DNA of 9,253 nucleotides from Enteractinococcus sp. (GTDB lineage Bacteria; Actinomycetota; Actinomycetes; Actinomycetales; Micrococcaceae). Below the pieces are notes generated by a model that saw only the letters and a list, made by a program, of their open reading frames with translations, did not search any database and was not told the DNA's origin. The translations under genes were made by a program, and so were the position numbers. The stretch covers positions 1 to 9,253 of the forward strand of contig JAJUIX010000033.1 of the NCBI GenBank assembly GCA_029267455.1, written 5' to 3'. This document shows, in pieces, positions 1-7,144 of this stretch (its first letter is position 1; each line of letters starts with the position of its first letter).

Positions 1-85
1 GTATTCCATCACAACAACTAGACTACCCACCATGCTTTTCTCGTCACACTCACACTCATCACACCGTCCCAATACACCGCCCGAC

Positions 86-2185
86 ATGCGACGCAACGTC
101 AGCCTCACGGCAATGCTGGTAGTTGGAGCCCTTGGCCTCAGCGCTTGCGGGCCGGGCTATGACGATCCGACGGAAGCTGCCGAGCAGTTCGGCAACCAAC
201 TAGAATCTGAGCAATTTGCAGCCTTGGAGGAGGCCGCGCTTGCTCACGGGTCGATCGAGCCTGCTACGCTGGCTGACTCGACTGCGGCTCTGGCAGAATT
301 CCCGGTTTCTGTGACATTGGAATCCGCGGCCGTCAATGAGGATGAGGCAGCCGAACATGACGATGCAGTAACAGCCACGGCGCAATATACCGTGACCTGG
401 CACCTAGGAGCCAGCGTGGATGGCGACGCCAATGACGGCGAAGCGACGGAGGAAGAAGACGACGCCGAAAATGCCAACGAGACCGAGTCTCAGGATAGCG
501 AAAATGACTGGTCATACACTACCGACGCCACCCTGATATGGGATGAGGAAACAGAAACGTGGTATCCGCAACTTGAAGCTGACACGTTGGTACCCGGTCT
601 GGCTGAAGGCGGCCGGGTGGTCGTCGAAGTTGATGAAGCTCAGCGCGGTGACATTCTCGACATCCAGGGGGAGCCGTTAGCGACAGAACGTCCCGTACAG
701 CGGATCGGTATTGATAAAACTCATCTGCTCAACGAGCTGTCAGCCGAGGGAGCAGAGCCCACCGATGAAGAGGTCGAAGAGGCATTCACAACCTCAGCCA
801 CGGATCTGGCCGAAGCGCTGGAGATCGATGTTGCCCCGATGGTTGACCGAGTACTAGCTGCCGGTGAGCGCGCCTGGGTTGAATTCATTGTGTTGCGCGA
901 CGATGGGGAAACTGAGATACCGACCGAAGAGATTGAAGAAATTCCCGGCGCAGCGGCACACAAAGATACGATGGTGCTCGGCCCGACATCAACTTTTGCT
1001 CGCTCGCTGCTGGGTTCCTACGGGCAGCCCTCTGCTGAACAGATTGAAAATTCGGATGGCGAGTTCACAGCCGGGGTAGCGACCGGCCTGTCTGGGCTGC
1101 AGCGGACGTATAACGACCGCTTGGCAGGCACCGATGGGCTCGAAATTTCCGTAGATAATAGCGAGGCGGCAGACCAAGCTCAGCCAGACAGTAGCCCGGT
1201 TGACTTCAGTCGTACCGCGTCGGATGGCACGGACATCACCACCACCGTAGACATGCGGGTACAAGAGTTAGCTGAAGAAAGTATCGGCGAATCAGATGTT
1301 CCTGCCGGATTGGTGGTCATCCGCCCATCCGATGGACACATTCTCGCCGCAGCAGAGGGCCCATCCGAACTCAGCTGGCCGTTAGCGATGACCGCTTCAT
1401 ACGCTCCCGGATCCACATTCAAAGTCGTGACGGCCCTGGCGATGCTGCGCAACGGCATGACCCCGGAATCTACCGTCAGCTGCCCGGCAACGTTGACGGT
1501 AGATGGTCTAGAAATCGCAAACTTTGATGAATATCCCGCCGAGTTTGTCGGCGATATTACTCTGGCCGAGGCGATCGCCCAGTCGTGTAATACAGCATTT
1601 GTCGGGCAACATGACGAGATCACACCGCAACAGGAACACGACGCCGCAGCTGCGTTAGGGCTGGTGCCTGATCCGGTCGTTGGCTACGACGGCGCATTCC
1701 TCGGCAACGTACCGGCCGACGCCGAAGGGACCACGCACGCTGCCGGGCTTTTCGGACAAGGGGCCGTCCAGGCCTCTCCACTGGGTATGGCCACGGTTGC
1801 CGCATCAGTTGCAGCCGGCGAAACCGTTACCCCCGTGTTGATATCAGAGCCAAGTGTAGACCCTACTGAAAACGCCAACCTGCCTGTAGAGGAGCCCCTC
1901 ACCGCAGAAGAGGCCGAGCAGCTGCGCGAACTGATGGCCGGTCCGGTCGAAAACGGCACCGTCCCCATCCTGCAGGAGGTTCCAGGAGCACCGGTCATAG
2001 CAAAAACCGGAACCGCCGAAGCAGAGGCCGACGGCGAACCGATAGCGCACACCTGGTTGATGGCCGCCCAAGACGACATCGCAGTCGCGCTCTTCTTCCA
2101 CGAGGGCCTAGCCGGCGCGCAGACGAACGGACCGGTCCTGCAAGAATTTTTGACCGAACTCGACGGGATCACGCTCGACGAGTGA
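86..2185 (+). CDS. Lipoprotein-type class B penicillin-binding protein (peptidoglycan transpeptidase)
   Basis: Cross-links peptidoglycan stem peptides at the outer membrane face. Seen (numbering from Met at 86): a lipoprotein signal, MRR then a hydrophobic stretch ending LSAC with Cys21; a MecA-N/NTF2-like region to about residue 170, interrupted by a very acidic insert (about 112-141); a PBP dimerisation segment beginning near the RGDILD motif; and a transpeptidase domain with all three active-site motifs, STFK (Ser443), SCN (Ser500) and KTG (640-642). The frame is open from an ATG at 32, but that adds 18 Ser/His-rich residues before the signal peptide, so 86 is preferred. Neither ATG has a good Shine-Dalgarno sequence. 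Length, about 699 residues, is normal for MecA-N-type PBPs. It converges on the hydrolase gene downstream with a 34-base gap. Family assignment is firm. The precise role (elongation, division or beta-lactam tolerance) cannot be told from sequence. Confidence 0.93.
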   Translation: MRRNVSLTAMLVVGALGLSACGPGYDDPTEAAEQFGNQLESEQFAALEEAALAHGSIEPATLADSTAALAEFPVSVTLESAAVNEDEAAEHDDAVTATAQYTVTWHLGASVDGDANDGEATEEEDDAENANETESQDSENDWSYTTDATLIWDEETETWYPQLEADTLVPGLAEGGRVVVEVDEAQRGDILDIQGEPLATERPVQRIGIDKTHLLNELSAEGAEPTDEEVEEAFTTSATDLAEALEIDVAPMVDRVLAAGERAWVEFIVLRDDGETEIPTEEIEEIPGAAAHKDTMVLGPTSTFARSLLGSYGQPSAEQIENSDGEFTAGVATGLSGLQRTYNDRLAGTDGLEISVDNSEAADQAQPDSSPVDFSRTASDGTDITTTVDMRVQELAEESIGESDVPAGLVVIRPSDGHILAAAEGPSELSWPLAMTASYAPGSTFKVVTALAMLRNGMTPESTVSCPATLTVDGLEIANFDEYPAEFVGDITLAEAIAQSCNTAFVGQHDEITPQQEHDAAAALGLVPDPVVGYDGAFLGNVPADAEGTTHAAGLFGQGAVQASPLGMATVAASVAAGETVTPVLISEPSVDPTENANLPVEEPLTAEEAEQLRELMAGPVENGTVPILQEVPGAPVIAKTGTAEAEADGEPIAHTWLMAAQDDIAVALFFHEGLAGAQTNGPVLQEFLTELDGITLDE

Positions 2186-2219
2186 GCACCGGGCGTGCTT
2201 GCGGGGCACCGCTGGCGAG

Positions 2220-2963
2220 TTAGTGTTCGCCTACCGCCTCGGCGTGGCGTAGTGCCGCTTCGGTGCCCTGTCGCCACGGTTCACCGTGACCGGGAAGTAA
2301 AATATTTGAGGCTTGTTCATCGAGGATGCGTAATGAATCCATGGTTTCCCGGGTATTCTGTGTTGCTGCGGAAGCCACGATTTGCGGACCGACCTGCCCG
2401 GTATAGGGATCCAGCGTGACCAGCGCATCACCGGTCAGCATGACTCCCCGGTCGGGTAAGTGAAACATACAGTGCCCACGAGTATGTCCCGGCGTGTGGA
2501 GCGCCACTGGACGGCCCGGCACCGGCACGACTTCATTCGAACTGAATCGTCTGGTCTCCGAAACCCCTTTGACGCCGAGCGCCCCGGCGGCCGCCATGCC
2601 CCCAATGATGGGCAGCGAGCGCGGATGAAAGAGCGGATACACCACGCGATTGCGTTGCGGGGTATAGCGGTAAGGATGGGCTGCCAAGCTGGCGTCGTCC
2701 TGATGGACATACACCGGCGTCTGCCATTCGCGTTGCATACGGACCGCGAAGCCTACGTGGTCGAAGTGGCCGTGGGTCAAGATCAAGGCCTTGACCTCAT
2801 ATGAGGTCCGACCAATCTTTTCCAGCGCCTCGGATAGCTCTGGCCACATCCGCGGGAGGCCGGCATCCACGACCGTGATGCCCTCGTCGTCTTCTATGAG
2901 ATAACAGTTCACGTGGGCCCGAGTGATCGATTGAATGCCTTCGGCAACGTTGAATCGAAGCAC
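2220..2963 (-). CDS. MBL-fold metallo-hydrolase
   Basis: Metallo-beta-lactamase-fold hydrolase of the glyoxalase II-like group, probably cytoplasmic as no signal peptide is seen. Numbering from the GTG at 2963, the metal-binding set is complete: HGHFDH (His64, His66, Asp68, His69), HTPGHTRGH (metal His160), TGDAL (Asp179) and LPGHGEP (His226). The protein starts close to the first beta strand, and VVDAGLP is the usual second-strand signature. The frame is open back to ATGs at 3011 and 2978. The GTG at 2963 is chosen because a perfect AAGGAG lies 5 bases before it and the protein then starts as family members usually do. Length is about 247 residues. The substrate is unknown: thioesters, lactones and phosphodiesters are all possible in this superfamily. 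The gene stands alone, convergent with the PBP gene and divergent from the hemerythrin gene. Confidence 0.9.
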   Translation of the reverse strand: MLRFNVAEGIQSITRAHVNCYLIEDDEGITVVDAGLPRMWPELSEALEKIGRTSYEVKALILTHGHFDHVGFAVRMQREWQTPVYVHQDDASLAAHPYRYTPQRNRVVYPLFHPRSLPIIGGMAAAGALGVKGVSETRRFSSNEVVPVPGRPVALHTPGHTRGHCMFHLPDRGVMLTGDALVTLDPYTGQVGPQIVASAATQNTRETMDSLRILDEQASNILLPGHGEPWRQGTEAALRHAEAVGEH

Positions 2964-2968
2964 AATCA

Positions 2969-2974
2969 CTCCTT
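2969..2974 (-). promoter_or_regulatory. Ribosome binding site that decides the MBL hydrolase start
   Basis: The minus strand reads AAGGAG with a 5-base spacer to the GTG at 2961-2963. Neither upstream ATG (3011, 2978) has as strong a site, although 3011 has a weaker GTAGG about 7 bases before it. Confidence 0.55.
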
Positions 2975-3280
2975 GCATAGAGTCGCTTATGCTTTCTAGT
3001 CTCGGTTTCATACCGAGCCTACCCAGCGCATCACCAAAACTACCTACGAGGCAGTAGCCCGAACACGCTCAGTCAACGAAAACACTGGCACGAATGCTAC
3101 GAATGTCAACCTGACGCCCATGAAAATGTTCAACGATCGATAGGCCATGCGGCAGGGTGCAATATGCGAATCAGTGACGAACCCACCCACAGGAGGCGTC
3201 TTTCCGATCGGAGAGCGCTGGTCGCAGTACCGCCCGGGCAACTAGTCTGGGGAGAGCAATCGCTATCGTCACGTCGGTAT

Positions 3281-3286
3281 GGAAGG
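3281..3286 (+). promoter_or_regulatory. Ribosome binding site of the hemerythrin gene
   Basis: GGAAGG lies 6 bases before the ATG at 3293. It fixes that start over the in-frame ATG at 3164, which has no such site and would add 43 Arg-rich residues unrelated to the hemerythrin fold. Confidence 0.7.
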
Positions 3287-3292
3287 ACTGCT

Positions 3293-3925
3293 ATGACCAC
3301 CCACGAAACAACTCAAGGACAAGACGTCGTCGATATTCTGACAGCCGGTCACCAGGATATGTTGGACCTCGTGGCGCAGATTCAGCAGGCCACAACTGCC
3401 GAACAGCGTCGGGATACGGCAGACACGGTGATCGCAGAAATCATGCGCCATTCCGTCGCCGAGGAAATGTACGTCTACCCGGTCATGGAAAAGCACCTTC
3501 CCAATGGTTCCGAAGAAGTACAACACGATAAGAAAGAGCATGACGAGCTGGTCGATCTCATGAAGCAGCTCGAGGACGTCGATGCCGACACCGAGCAATT
3601 CATGAACCTCATAAGTGATCTCGAGTCGCATTTGCGTCACCACGCTAATGACGAAGAACAGGGCCAGTTCCCGGATCTGCGGAAGCATATTCCGGCCGAC
3701 CAGCTCCGCGAGCTTGGCGAGCAAGTCGAAAAAGCGAAAGCAATGGCTCCAACTCGGCCACACCCGAATGCTCCGCATTCCGAACTCTTCCACAAGACCG
3801 TCGGCGCCGGGGTCGGTATGGTGGATCGCCTCCGTGACAAGCTGACCCGGACGAAACACCGAAAAGGGCTAAGGGGATTCGAACCCCTGACTCTATCTAC
3901 TCCCTCCAGGACATATCATGGTTGA
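3293..3925 (+). CDS. Hemerythrin HHE-domain protein with an extended C-terminus
   Basis: Cytoplasmic four-helix protein expected to bind a non-haem di-iron centre and act in oxygen, iron or reactive-species handling. Numbering from Met at 3293, the expected ligand pattern is present: His20 (GHQDM), His53 and Glu57 (RHSVAEE), His83 (KEHDEL), His113 and/or His117 (HLRHH) and Glu121. A helical linker and a Pro-rich stretch (about 152-160) follow, then a short tail. The oddity is the C-terminus. After about residue 190 (DKLTRTKHRK) the frame enters a sequence matching the antisense of a tRNA T-arm, which encodes GLRGFEPLTL, and stops only at 3923-3925, inside the next gene. The last 20 or so residues are therefore probably acquired. 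The ancestral stop is presumably lost, but the domain itself is intact. The exact function is unknown. Confidence 0.88.
   Translation: MTTHETTQGQDVVDILTAGHQDMLDLVAQIQQATTAEQRRDTADTVIAEIMRHSVAEEMYVYPVMEKHLPNGSEEVQHDKKEHDELVDLMKQLEDVDADTEQFMNLISDLESHLRHHANDEEQGQFPDLRKHIPADQLRELGEQVEKAKAMAPTRPHPNAPHSELFHKTVGAGVGMVDRLRDKLTRTKHRKGLRGFEPLTLSTPSRTYHG
3866..3891 (-). other. tRNA 3'-end-like fragment (possible attachment-site scar)
   Basis: The minus strand reads GTC, then AGGGG, loop TTCGAAT, CCCCT, then TAGCCC. This is a canonical T-arm (5-bp stem, consensus TTCRANY loop) followed by a possible acceptor 3' strand. Minus-strand sequence upstream (+ strand 3892 to about 3965) shows no anticodon arm, D arm or matching 5' acceptor, so a complete tRNA is absent. 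Fragments of this length at tRNA 3' ends are typical cores of integrase attachment sites, so it may be a scar of integration or of a lost tRNA gene. It overlaps the coding 3' end of the hemerythrin gene. Confidence 0.5.
3908..3911 (+). promoter_or_regulatory. Ribosome binding site of the SnoaL-like gene
   Basis: AGGA, within CCAGGA, lies 6 bases before the ATG at 3918. The gene therefore has its own initiation signal, inside the last codons of the hemerythrin frame. Confidence 0.5.
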
Positions 3926-4325
3926 CCAGCAGCAAGAGACTCGCCTTCAGGTCGTTGAGGCACCAGAAGATTGTGGCAACGCGCCGCGCAAGATCGTCAT
4001 CAGGGACTTTCTGATCGCACTGTATCAGCAAGACGAAGATCATGTTCTTGAAGCATTGGCAGAAGATATCCGGTGGGAGCTTGTGGGTTCCCGAGTGCTG
4101 AACGGCCTGGAGGAAGTACGCGAATGGCTCCGACGTGAGCCGCCGGTTCGCGAGCTTCATATCGCTATGGTTATCACGCACGGCACCGACTGTGGTGTGG
4201 ACGGGTGGGTGGTCTATGCGGACGGGAGAACTCGGGCCTTGAGTCACGTGCTCATCTTTGCCGGCCATGCCAAGAGTGCCAAGATCAAAGCGCTTCGCAG
4301 CTACCTAATCGATATCTCCGGCTAG
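3918..4325 (+). CDS. SnoaL/NTF2-like family protein
   Basis: Small soluble protein of 135 residues. A first helix (about 24-37, KIVIRDFLIALYQQD) and a segment like EALAEDIRWELVGSRVLNGLEEVREWL resemble the helix-strand layout of SnoaL-like NTF2 folds, followed by alternating strands (HIAMVITHGTDCGVDGWVVYADG, ALSHVLIFAG) and a final strand near KIKALRSYLI. The family holds both enzymes and ligand-binding proteins, and no catalytic residues can be assigned here, so the function is unknown. The ATG at 3918 has an AGGA 6 bases upstream and overlaps the hemerythrin stop by 8 bases, so the pair may be co-transcribed and translationally coupled. The 3' end overlaps the convergent hrpB stop by 4 bases (CTAG at 4322-4325). 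Confidence 0.75.
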   Translation: MVDQQQETRLQVVEAPEDCGNAPRKIVIRDFLIALYQQDEDHVLEALAEDIRWELVGSRVLNGLEEVREWLRREPPVRELHIAMVITHGTDCGVDGWVVYADGRTRALSHVLIFAGHAKSAKIKALRSYLIDISG

Positions 4326-7000
4326 GAGCGTTCATCTCGTAGCGCGCGGTTGGTTTTGGCCGTTGCGACGGCGCTGAGCGGATCTTCGGGCCAGGGATGT
4401 TTGACATAACGGCCGCGGTTTTCCGCGCGCACTTCCGGATAGACGTTCGCCCAGAAATTGGCCAGATCGGCGGTAATGGCCAAGGGCCTCCTGGCCGGGG
4501 AGAGCAAATGTAACACCACGGGCACTCGACCATCGGCCACCGTTGGGCTTGCCGTCCAGCCGAAACACTCCTGCAATTTCACCGCCAATACCGGCGAGGC
4601 GATCTCACTATCCGTGTGTTGTTCCGGTGCTGGCCAATCAAGGCGGATCGCAGACCCCGAGGGCACCCGGAGACGCTCAGGGGCTAGTTCATCTAACCGG
4701 GACGCCTCCGGCCAGGGCAGCAGGCGCCGCAGGGCAGTTGTCAGGTCGATCTGGTCTGTTCGAGTACCACGGGCTAACTGGTCAAGCTCGGGCCCTAACC
4801 AGTCCTCAATGCTCTGCGTCAGGGCAGCATCGGTGACATCAGGCCACGGCGTTCCGAACACGCGGTGCAACAGGCCCATACGCCCGCGCAAGGTAGCAAA
4901 ACCAGTGTGCTTGCGCGAGGCCTCGACATCAAAGAAGGTCAATACACCGGCCTCCTGAATTTCGGCGGCTACTGCTTTGCGCGTGTGCTCCGGAGTAGGT
5001 TTCAACGGAGTCGACGAGAGCTCAATGGCCCCAAGTCGCTGCACGGCCCGGGCAGAAACCTTGCCGTCGGTAAAGCGGGCTTCGACGTCGTTCACGAATA
5101 ACGTGCCGGCCGCAAGTTCAGCGTGGTCCTGGTCGAGTTCAGCAGCCGCTCGGATGATGGCTCGCTGGCCATGTAAGGTCACCTCAGCTACCGCTAGCCA
5201 TGGTGCGCCCTGCAGTGTCGATCCGCAGGGGAGTGAGGCCGCGGTTCCCGAAGCCAAAAGATACTCATCTGCGGAGTCTCGAGCCGGTGACGGACGACGT
5301 CGGGCAATCTGGTGCGGATACGCCAGCGCAACAACCATGCCCAAGTGCACAGGGTCAGGATGCTGATTCTGGCGGTCGTTGTCACCGTCATCGAGCACGG
5401 CGCGCAGGCGCCTTACATCATCAGTCCAGCGTTTGGGGCGCTCGGCGCGGAGTCGGCGCAGTAACCTGCCAAGATCGGCACCGTCGGCACGCTGATCGGA
5501 TGCGAGGGTCGCGACGACTTCTGCTGCCAGTTGTGCACCAACAAACTCAGCGCCGTCATATAAGGCTCGGCCAAGTCGTGGATCAACCGGCAACTGGGCC
5601 AGTTTTCGTCCTAGCTCAGTTACTTGCGCCTCGTTTTTGGGGCCGGTCTTCTCCAGGGCGCCCAGCTGGATCAGGGTCTTTACGGCGGCAGTATAGGAGC
5701 GCTGTGGCAAGGGTTCTGGCAGTTGCAGATCGCTGCCGTCGGGAGTACCCCAGGATGCCAAATCTAATACGGCCTGTGTCAGGTCGGCGGTATGAATTTC
5801 GGCGGGTCGGTGGGCAGGGCGAGCCGCGTACTCAGCGTCGCTCAGACAGCGGACCACCAACCCCGGTGCTTCACGGGCGGCACGACCGGCCCGCTGGACC
5901 ATGGCAGACTTCGCAGCCCCCACGGTCACCAACCCGGCAACACCGCGAACCGTATCAAGTCGGGACTGCCGGTCAAGACCCGCATCCACCACGATGCGCA
6001 CTCCCGGCACAGTCAAAGCCGATTCGGCAACATTGGTGGCCAGCACAATTCGGCGAGTGCCGTCGCCATCATTCCGACGCAAAATACGGTCTTGTTCCGC
6101 CGCCGGGGTGGACCCCAATAACGGCAGGACTTCTATAGTCGGCAGCGCAGCAGACTGATCACGAAGCTGCTGGGTGACCCGATCGATTTCGCGGGCGCCG
6201 GGCAAAAACACCAGGACATCGCCGTCGGGCTCTTGTTGGACGGTCTGCACCACAGTATCTGCGACATGGCGCAGGAAGCCGGGAGTCACACCCCGGTCAT
6301 CCAGCGCTCGTTGGTGACCCGGTGCCGGTGCCCATTGTTGTCGCAATGGGTGCGTCTCCGCTGTTGCTTCGAGCACCTGGGCTGATTGACCTTCACGTTG
6401 GGGTAGGCGTTGGGCCCAAAAATCAGCATCGAGGGTTGCTGACATCACGACGATATCTAGTGGGACAGTCATCCCGCGTAGCTCGCCGAGTTCTTGGACC
6501 ATCGCAAAGGTCAAGTCGGTATCGATCTGACGCTCGTGGACCTCATCAAGCACCACAGCGGCGACGCCGGAAGCGTCCGGTTCCCGAATAAGACGACGCA
6601 ACAGCACGCCGGTAGTGACGAACTCGACTCGGGTGGCCGCCGAAGTTTTGCGGTCCCCACGAACCGTGTAGCCAATCTGATGACCCAATTGGGTGCCGGT
6701 CAAATACGCTAAACGGCGGGCAGCCGCCCGAGCGGCCATCCGGCGTGGCTGCGTTACCACTACCTTGCCCTCGCGGCCCAAGCCGAGTAACCGATTAGCC
6801 ATCGCTGGTGGCACCACGGTAGTTTTGCCCGTTCCAGGAGGTGCCACAATGACCGTTCGCAGGGCCTCGTCATAGGAGCCATCGAGTAACCGGGGCAGCA
6901 GCTGACCCGCAGGCAAGCCCCCGGAGATCGTAGCCAGCGGAAAGCCGCCGGGCACCTGGGCTAGAGAGTCAACAGAATCGTGATACGGCATGAAGCTCAT
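4322..7000 (-). CDS. hrpB: ATP-dependent helicase HrpB (DEAH-box)
   Basis: Cytoplasmic superfamily 2 RNA helicase of the HrpA/HrpB DEAH group. It couples ATP hydrolysis to RNA or ribonucleoprotein remodelling, and its physiological target is poorly defined. Numbering from Met at 7000: Walker A GTGKTT (Lys59), motif II DEVH (about 152-155), motif III SAT (187-189), motif VI QRAGRAAR (about 369-376), then HA2-like and C-terminal HrpB domains. The last stretch contains GRYVKHPWPEDP, a signature of the HrpB C-terminus. About 892 residues, slightly longer than the usual 800-880. The frame is open back to a GTG at 7093, but that extension overlaps the 7094-7125 hairpin edge and has no ribosome binding site. 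Met at 7000 has GCAGG about 8 bases upstream; an ATG at 6991 is a close alternative. Assignment is firm. The gene appears monocistronic. Confidence 0.93.
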   Translation of the reverse strand: MSFMPYHDSVDSLAQVPGGFPLATISGGLPAGQLLPRLLDGSYDEALRTVIVAPPGTGKTTVVPPAMANRLLGLGREGKVVVTQPRRMAARAAARRLAYLTGTQLGHQIGYTVRGDRKTSAATRVEFVTTGVLLRRLIREPDASGVAAVVLDEVHERQIDTDLTFAMVQELGELRGMTVPLDIVVMSATLDADFWAQRLPQREGQSAQVLEATAETHPLRQQWAPAPGHQRALDDRGVTPGFLRHVADTVVQTVQQEPDGDVLVFLPGAREIDRVTQQLRDQSAALPTIEVLPLLGSTPAAEQDRILRRNDGDGTRRIVLATNVAESALTVPGVRIVVDAGLDRQSRLDTVRGVAGLVTVGAAKSAMVQRAGRAAREAPGLVVRCLSDAEYAARPAHRPAEIHTADLTQAVLDLASWGTPDGSDLQLPEPLPQRSYTAAVKTLIQLGALEKTGPKNEAQVTELGRKLAQLPVDPRLGRALYDGAEFVGAQLAAEVVATLASDQRADGADLGRLLRRLRAERPKRWTDDVRRLRAVLDDGDNDRQNQHPDPVHLGMVVALAYPHQIARRRPSPARDSADEYLLASGTAASLPCGSTLQGAPWLAVAEVTLHGQRAIIRAAAELDQDHAELAAGTLFVNDVEARFTDGKVSARAVQRLGAIELSSTPLKPTPEHTRKAVAAEIQEAGVLTFFDVEASRKHTGFATLRGRMGLLHRVFGTPWPDVTDAALTQSIEDWLGPELDQLARGTRTDQIDLTTALRRLLPWPEASRLDELAPERLRVPSGSAIRLDWPAPEQHTDSEIASPVLAVKLQECFGWTASPTVADGRVPVVLHLLSPARRPLAITADLANFWANVYPEVRAENRGRYVKHPWPEDPLSAVATAKTNRALRDERS

Positions 7001-7093
7001 TCTAGGTACCTGCCCCACCGGGTTGTATTTTTGCTGCCACGACCCGACACTTGATGGGCTCGGCAGACTAACTCGGCCAAGTCGATAGAACAC

Positions 7094-7125
7094 AGTGGTG
7101 GGCCGGGAAAACCCAGCCCACCACT
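7094..7125 (-). terminator. Strong hairpin after the catalase gene, probable terminator
   Basis: AGTGGTGGGC (7094-7103) and GCCCACCACT (7116-7125) form a perfect 10-bp stem. Inside it a C/A mismatch is followed by GGG/CCC around an AAAA loop (TTTT on the minus strand). It starts 20 bases past the catalase stop and lies upstream of the hrpB start, so it fits a terminator for catalase read on the minus strand. No clear T-tract follows on that strand, so it may instead be a 3'-end stabiliser. Confidence 0.6.
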
Positions 7126-7144
7126 TCTTCAGACGGTCACGACG

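Larger units (their letters stand above)
2964..3292. other. Divergent intergenic region between hydrolase and hemerythrin genes
   Basis: This 329-base stretch carries no convincing gene and must hold the promoters for both flanking genes. Visible items are a minus-strand TTGACA (3104-3109) that could be a -35 box for the hydrolase, though no good -10 follows at 16-18 bases; a direct repeat of ACGAATG with 2 bases between copies (3090-3105); and an AGGAGG (3191-3196) with no start codon at a usable distance. The hemerythrin frame is open back to an ATG at 3164, but that extension is not protein-like. No promoter is assigned with confidence. Confidence 0.5.

Noticed and set aside
2214..2231. 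Possible terminator hairpin between the convergent PBP and hydrolase genes
   Set aside because: GGCGA/TCGCC is only 5 bp (6 with a G-T pair) around a loop and has no T-tract; it also overlaps the hydrolase stop. Too weak to annotate.
3104..3109. TTGACA on the minus strand as a promoter of the hydrolase gene
   Set aside because: No recognisable -10 box lies 16-18 bases downstream, so it is noted in the intergenic entry but not called a promoter.
3164..3292. N-terminal extension of the hemerythrin gene from an ATG at 3164
   Set aside because: The extra 43 residues are Arg-rich and unlike the fold, and the strong ribosome binding site lies before the ATG at 3293.
3866..3950. Complete tRNA gene on the minus strand
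   Set aside because: Only the T-arm and a possible 3' acceptor strand are present. No anticodon stem-loop, D arm or 5' acceptor could be found upstream.
5200..6138. 312-residue ORF on the plus strand inside hrpB
   Set aside because: It lies antisense to conserved helicase motifs, is rich in Arg, Pro and Ser and shows no domain. It is a high-GC shadow.
7001..7093. N-terminal extension of hrpB from a GTG at 7093
   Set aside because: It has no ribosome binding site, abuts the hairpin stem and adds no helicase-like residues.
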